Positions 6,120 to 7,948 of a stretch of DNA of 7,948 bases are shown here, in pieces. The DNA comes from UBA9732 sp031935845. GTDB lineage: Bacteria > Spirochaetota > Spirochaetia > Sphaerochaetales > Sphaerochaetaceae. The stretch is from assembly GCA_031935845.1 (NCBI GenBank), contig JAJBWA010000047.1, forward strand, positions 1-7,948, in the 5' to 3' direction. Made by a program: the position numbers and the translations under genes. Each line of letters begins with the position of its first letter. Positions within the stretch are counted from its first letter, which is position 1. A model generated the notes under the pieces. The model had not been told where the DNA came from. It did not search any database and saw only the letters and a list, made by a program, of their open reading frames with translations.

Positions 6120-7948
6120 CTTCTTCAGACCCAGCGGGATGGACCTCATGCTGATTTCCATGATGGCTATGAAGGCTATGCCGAACAGCAGTACGAACAG
6201 CAGGAGGTCGTTCCAGTAGTCCAGGACGTTTTCCCTGGTGTGTGCATACTCGGGAACCTGCACTGCCTGTGTTGTCTTCTCGAGCACGAAGTCGCGCACC
6301 GTATCCTCTCCCACAATGTCCATCAGCGCACTGATCTTGGCCTTGAGCACGATCTCCTGATTCCTGTAGTTCTGAACGAACGGCAGGGAGACCAGTGCGT
6401 CGATGATCTCGCCTACGGTTATCCTGGCGTCGATCTCGGTATCCTGGAACCTGTCCAGCGTCTCGAACACCTTGGCCTTTTCAAGCAGCATCCTGAACGT
6501 GTAGCCCTGAAGCGGACGCTTTTCCATGAGTTCCTTCACGAATGCGCTGTCCATGATGGTGTCTATCAGCTGTCCCAGCTTGAACGATGCGTTTATCTCC
6601 ATGTCTCCCAGGAATATCATGATGGTGTCCAGCGTGTCGCCCACGGTGATGAGGTTGAACAGTATCTTCTTGTCCTTGACCTTCTGGAAGGTCTCCACGT
6701 TGTTCAGAATCCCGTAGATCTCCTGCATGGTGAATACCTTTCCGAACGTCTGGTCCTTGAGTTCCTCGGTTGTGGGAATGATGTCGTGCTCACGCAGGAT
6801 ATCGATCAGTTCTCCTATGCTCATGTCGAGGTTGAGGTTCTGGTCAAGAAGGACATCCGCCATCTCGCTGCCCAGGATCATGTCGCGTAGCTCACCCACG
6901 GTGAAGACACGTCCCACCACGGTATCGCGCAGCTTCTGCACTCCCGGCGAGGGGTCGTCTGCATCCAGCGTGTCGATGATCTCGCCTACGGTGAACTGGG
7001 TACCCACCTCGTTGTCCTTGATGCTCTCAAGCAGGTTCCAGCCCAGCACCATGGGCCTGTTGTTGTAGTCTGCCTGGGATGCTATGCACTTGACTCCGTA
7101 GTTGGAGATGGTGAATTTCGATATGCTGTGGCTCCAGGCCTGGATGTTGATGATGCTGCCGGAGAACACCAGCTGGATCACCAGTATGAACGGCATCACC
7201 GTCATGGCGGTGGAGACTTCCCTGACCAGGGCCGACACGCACAGGCACAGCAGGTCCGATGCAAACGAGATCAGGAACATCGTCACGGCGATCTCCACGG
7301 CAAGGTTGCTTATCACAAGGCCCTCGTACGGGAACTGTATCCCGATGATCGTGCATGTGTACATCGTCAGGATGGTCTGAAGGATGCACATGACGGCCTG
7401 ATAGACCATGACCGAGACTATGTATGAGGACAGGTACATGCCGCCGTCCTTGAGCCTTCGGATCATCCTGCGCTCGCGGCAGACGGTCTTGATGGAGTTG
7501 AAGCATCCGTTCCAGACCGCAATGCAGGTGAGGGCCAGCGAGCCCTTGATGGTTCCGTCCATGGTGGTGAAGAAATCGGCCTTGGCTATGGAGGCCACGA
7601 TTGTGGTTATCAGCACCGCTATGGGCAGGTTCACCCAGTCATGCCTGAATGCAAAGTATCTCAGAAGGCGCTTGAAGTTGCCGCCCAGGTCTCCGAACCA
7701 TGTATGCTTTCCGTGCTCTTTTTCTTCCTCGATCCTGTCGTCGATCTCATGCTCGTGGGCCTGCTCTTTGGGCGTGAATGAGGGGGAGAATCCCCAGATC
7801 AGGGCCGCAATGCCGTTGGCGAAGATCCATACGCGAATCAACCATCTGCTCTTGCCGTAGCTGTCGGTCATGCCCTTGTATACCCTGATGCCGTAAATGA
7901 CTCTCACCATCACCAGGGCAAGCGCCAGCGCTATTGCAGATATCGAGA
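6096..7948 (-). CDS. ABC-2/ABCG-type transporter permease with repeat-bearing extracytoplasmic loop (5' end outside window)
   Basis: The C-terminal 616 residues or more of a membrane transporter. Numbering below runs from the GTG at 7913. The frame stays open to the window edge and encodes a hydrophobic helix (SISAIALALALVMVRVIYG), so the true start lies beyond 7948; the GTG/ATG at 7913/7910 have no ribosome-binding site. Two helices (about -11 to 8 and 25-42) are followed by a charged cytoplasmic linker (46-80, rich in Glu, His and Lys). Then come the helices of an ABC-2 module at about 94-110, 122-142, 163-187, 198-230 and 236-256. The VCRERRMIRRLKDGGMYLSS segment (144-163) matches the coupling region of ABCG-type permeases. 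A large extracytoplasmic loop (257-565) precedes the last helix (567-586) and a basic tail. ABCG proteins usually carry the ATPase on the same chain upstream, so an ATP-binding domain may lie just outside the window. The substrate is unknown. Its last codons coincide with the terminator of the opposing gene. Confidence 0.82.
   Translation of the reverse strand, partial: SISAIALALALVMVRVIYGIRVYKGMTDSYGKSRWLIRVWIFANGIAALIWGFSPSFTPKEQAHEHEIDDRIEEEKEHGKHTWFGDLGGNFKRLLRYFAFRHDWVNLPIAVLITTIVASIAKADFFTTMDGTIKGSLALTCIAVWNGCFNSIKTVCRERRMIRRLKDGGMYLSSYIVSVMVYQAVMCILQTILTMYTCTIIGIQFPYEGLVISNLAVEIAVTMFLISFASDLLCLCVSALVREVSTAMTVMPFILVIQLVFSGSIINIQAWSHSISKFTISNYGVKCIASQADYNNRPMVLGWNLLESIKDNEVGTQFTVGEIIDTLDADDPSPGVQKLRDTVVGRVFTVGELRDMILGSEMADVLLDQNLNLDMSIGELIDILREHDIIPTTEELKDQTFGKVFTMQEIYGILNNVETFQKVKDKKILFNLITVGDTLDTIMIFLGDMEINASFKLGQLIDTIMDSAFVKELMEKRPLQGYTFRMLLEKAKVFETLDRFQDTEIDARITVGEIIDALVSLPFVQNYRNQEIVLKAKISALMDIVGEDTVRDFVLEKTTQAVQVPEYAHTRENVLDYWNDLLLFVLLFGIAFIAIMEISMRSIPLGLKKKKNPASE
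6264..6995 (-). repeat. Tandem degenerate protein repeat (about 27 residues, nine units) in the ABC permease loop
   Basis: Within the last extracytoplasmic loop a motif like [FI]TVGEIIDxL recurs, numbered from the GTG at 7913. Positions are: FTVGEIIDTL 307, FTVGELRDMI 337, MSIGELIDIL 364, FTMQEIYGIL 394, ITVGDTLDTI 422, FKLGQLIDTI 444, YTFRMLLEKA 471, ITVGEIIDAL 498 and AKISALMDIV 525. Spacings are 30, 27, 30, 28, 22, 27, 27 and 27 residues. Between motifs lie charged helical stretches. The pattern suggests a solenoid or bundle of helix pairs facing the periplasm. I know no named domain with this motif. Confidence 0.7.
6399..6992. repeat. Pair of identical 21-bp direct repeats inside the permease loop
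   Basis: The same 21-bp sequence, starting GTCGATGATCTCGCC, occurs at 6399-6419 and 6972-6992. Both encode TVGEIID on the minus strand. The other repeat units have diverged at DNA level. Identity of these two, 573 bp apart, suggests either shared codon preference under strong protein constraint or a recent conversion or duplication between units. Confidence 0.75.

Noticed and set aside
6084..6890. Plus-strand open frame of 268 codons opposite the ABC permease
   Set aside because: It begins in the terminator hairpin, is compositionally odd (rich in His, Gln and Val), and the minus frame has clear helices and protein repeats.
6264..6995. CRISPR-like or DNA-level tandem array suggested by the regular spacing
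   Set aside because: The repeats are protein-level and degenerate at DNA level, lie in frame in one gene, and have no equal spacers; only one 21-bp pair is identical.

Overview
The window comes from a diderm (Gram-negative-type) bacterium. Three genes encode signal-peptide-bearing proteins with the features of outer-membrane beta-barrels, and two of these end in Phe, the usual terminal residue of barrel assembly signals. Promoter hexamers are close to the sigma70 consensus. The overall style (MKK... signal peptides, families of unnamed barrel proteins, a nanE of the type common in host-associated anaerobes) makes me favour a host-associated spirochaete. That is inference; no rRNA or marker gene is present to prove it.

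Layout from left to right. (1) A small cupin gene (3-350, +) ends in a strong intrinsic terminator (364-392). (2) A Na+/phosphate cotransporter-family protein with a PhoU-like tail (410-2191, +) follows. Its 3' end overlaps by 37 bp the 3' end of a convergent gene. (3) That convergent gene (2155-3453, -) encodes a 432-residue outer-membrane barrel candidate. (4) A divergent intergenic region of about 106 bp carries promoters in both directions and a palindrome centred on the rightward -10 box. (5) A rightward cluster follows: a four-helix membrane protein (3560-3967), a barrel protein (3982-4692), N-acetylmannosamine-6-phosphate 2-epimerase nanE (4695-5387) and a second small exported barrel-like protein (5454-6068). 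It closes with a perfect 9-bp stem terminator (6089-6119). (6) A long leftward gene (6096-7948, -) is cut by the right window edge. It encodes an ABC-2/ABCG-type permease whose last extracytoplasmic loop carries about 300 residues, mostly a degenerate repeat of about 27 residues (consensus TVGEIID).

How the genes may work together: the central cluster probably forms one transcription unit. It couples a cytoplasmic amino-sugar step (ManNAc-6-P to GlcNAc-6-P) to envelope proteins of unknown role. No other sialic-acid genes (nanA, nanK, a transporter) lie in the window. The flanking genes are transport or envelope functions with no obvious direct link. The least familiar object is the repeat-bearing loop of the ABC permease. 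There is no rRNA, tRNA, CRISPR array, insertion sequence or phage gene visible. Apart from short intergenic gaps, the window is fully coding; no gene-free stretch exceeds 300 bases.
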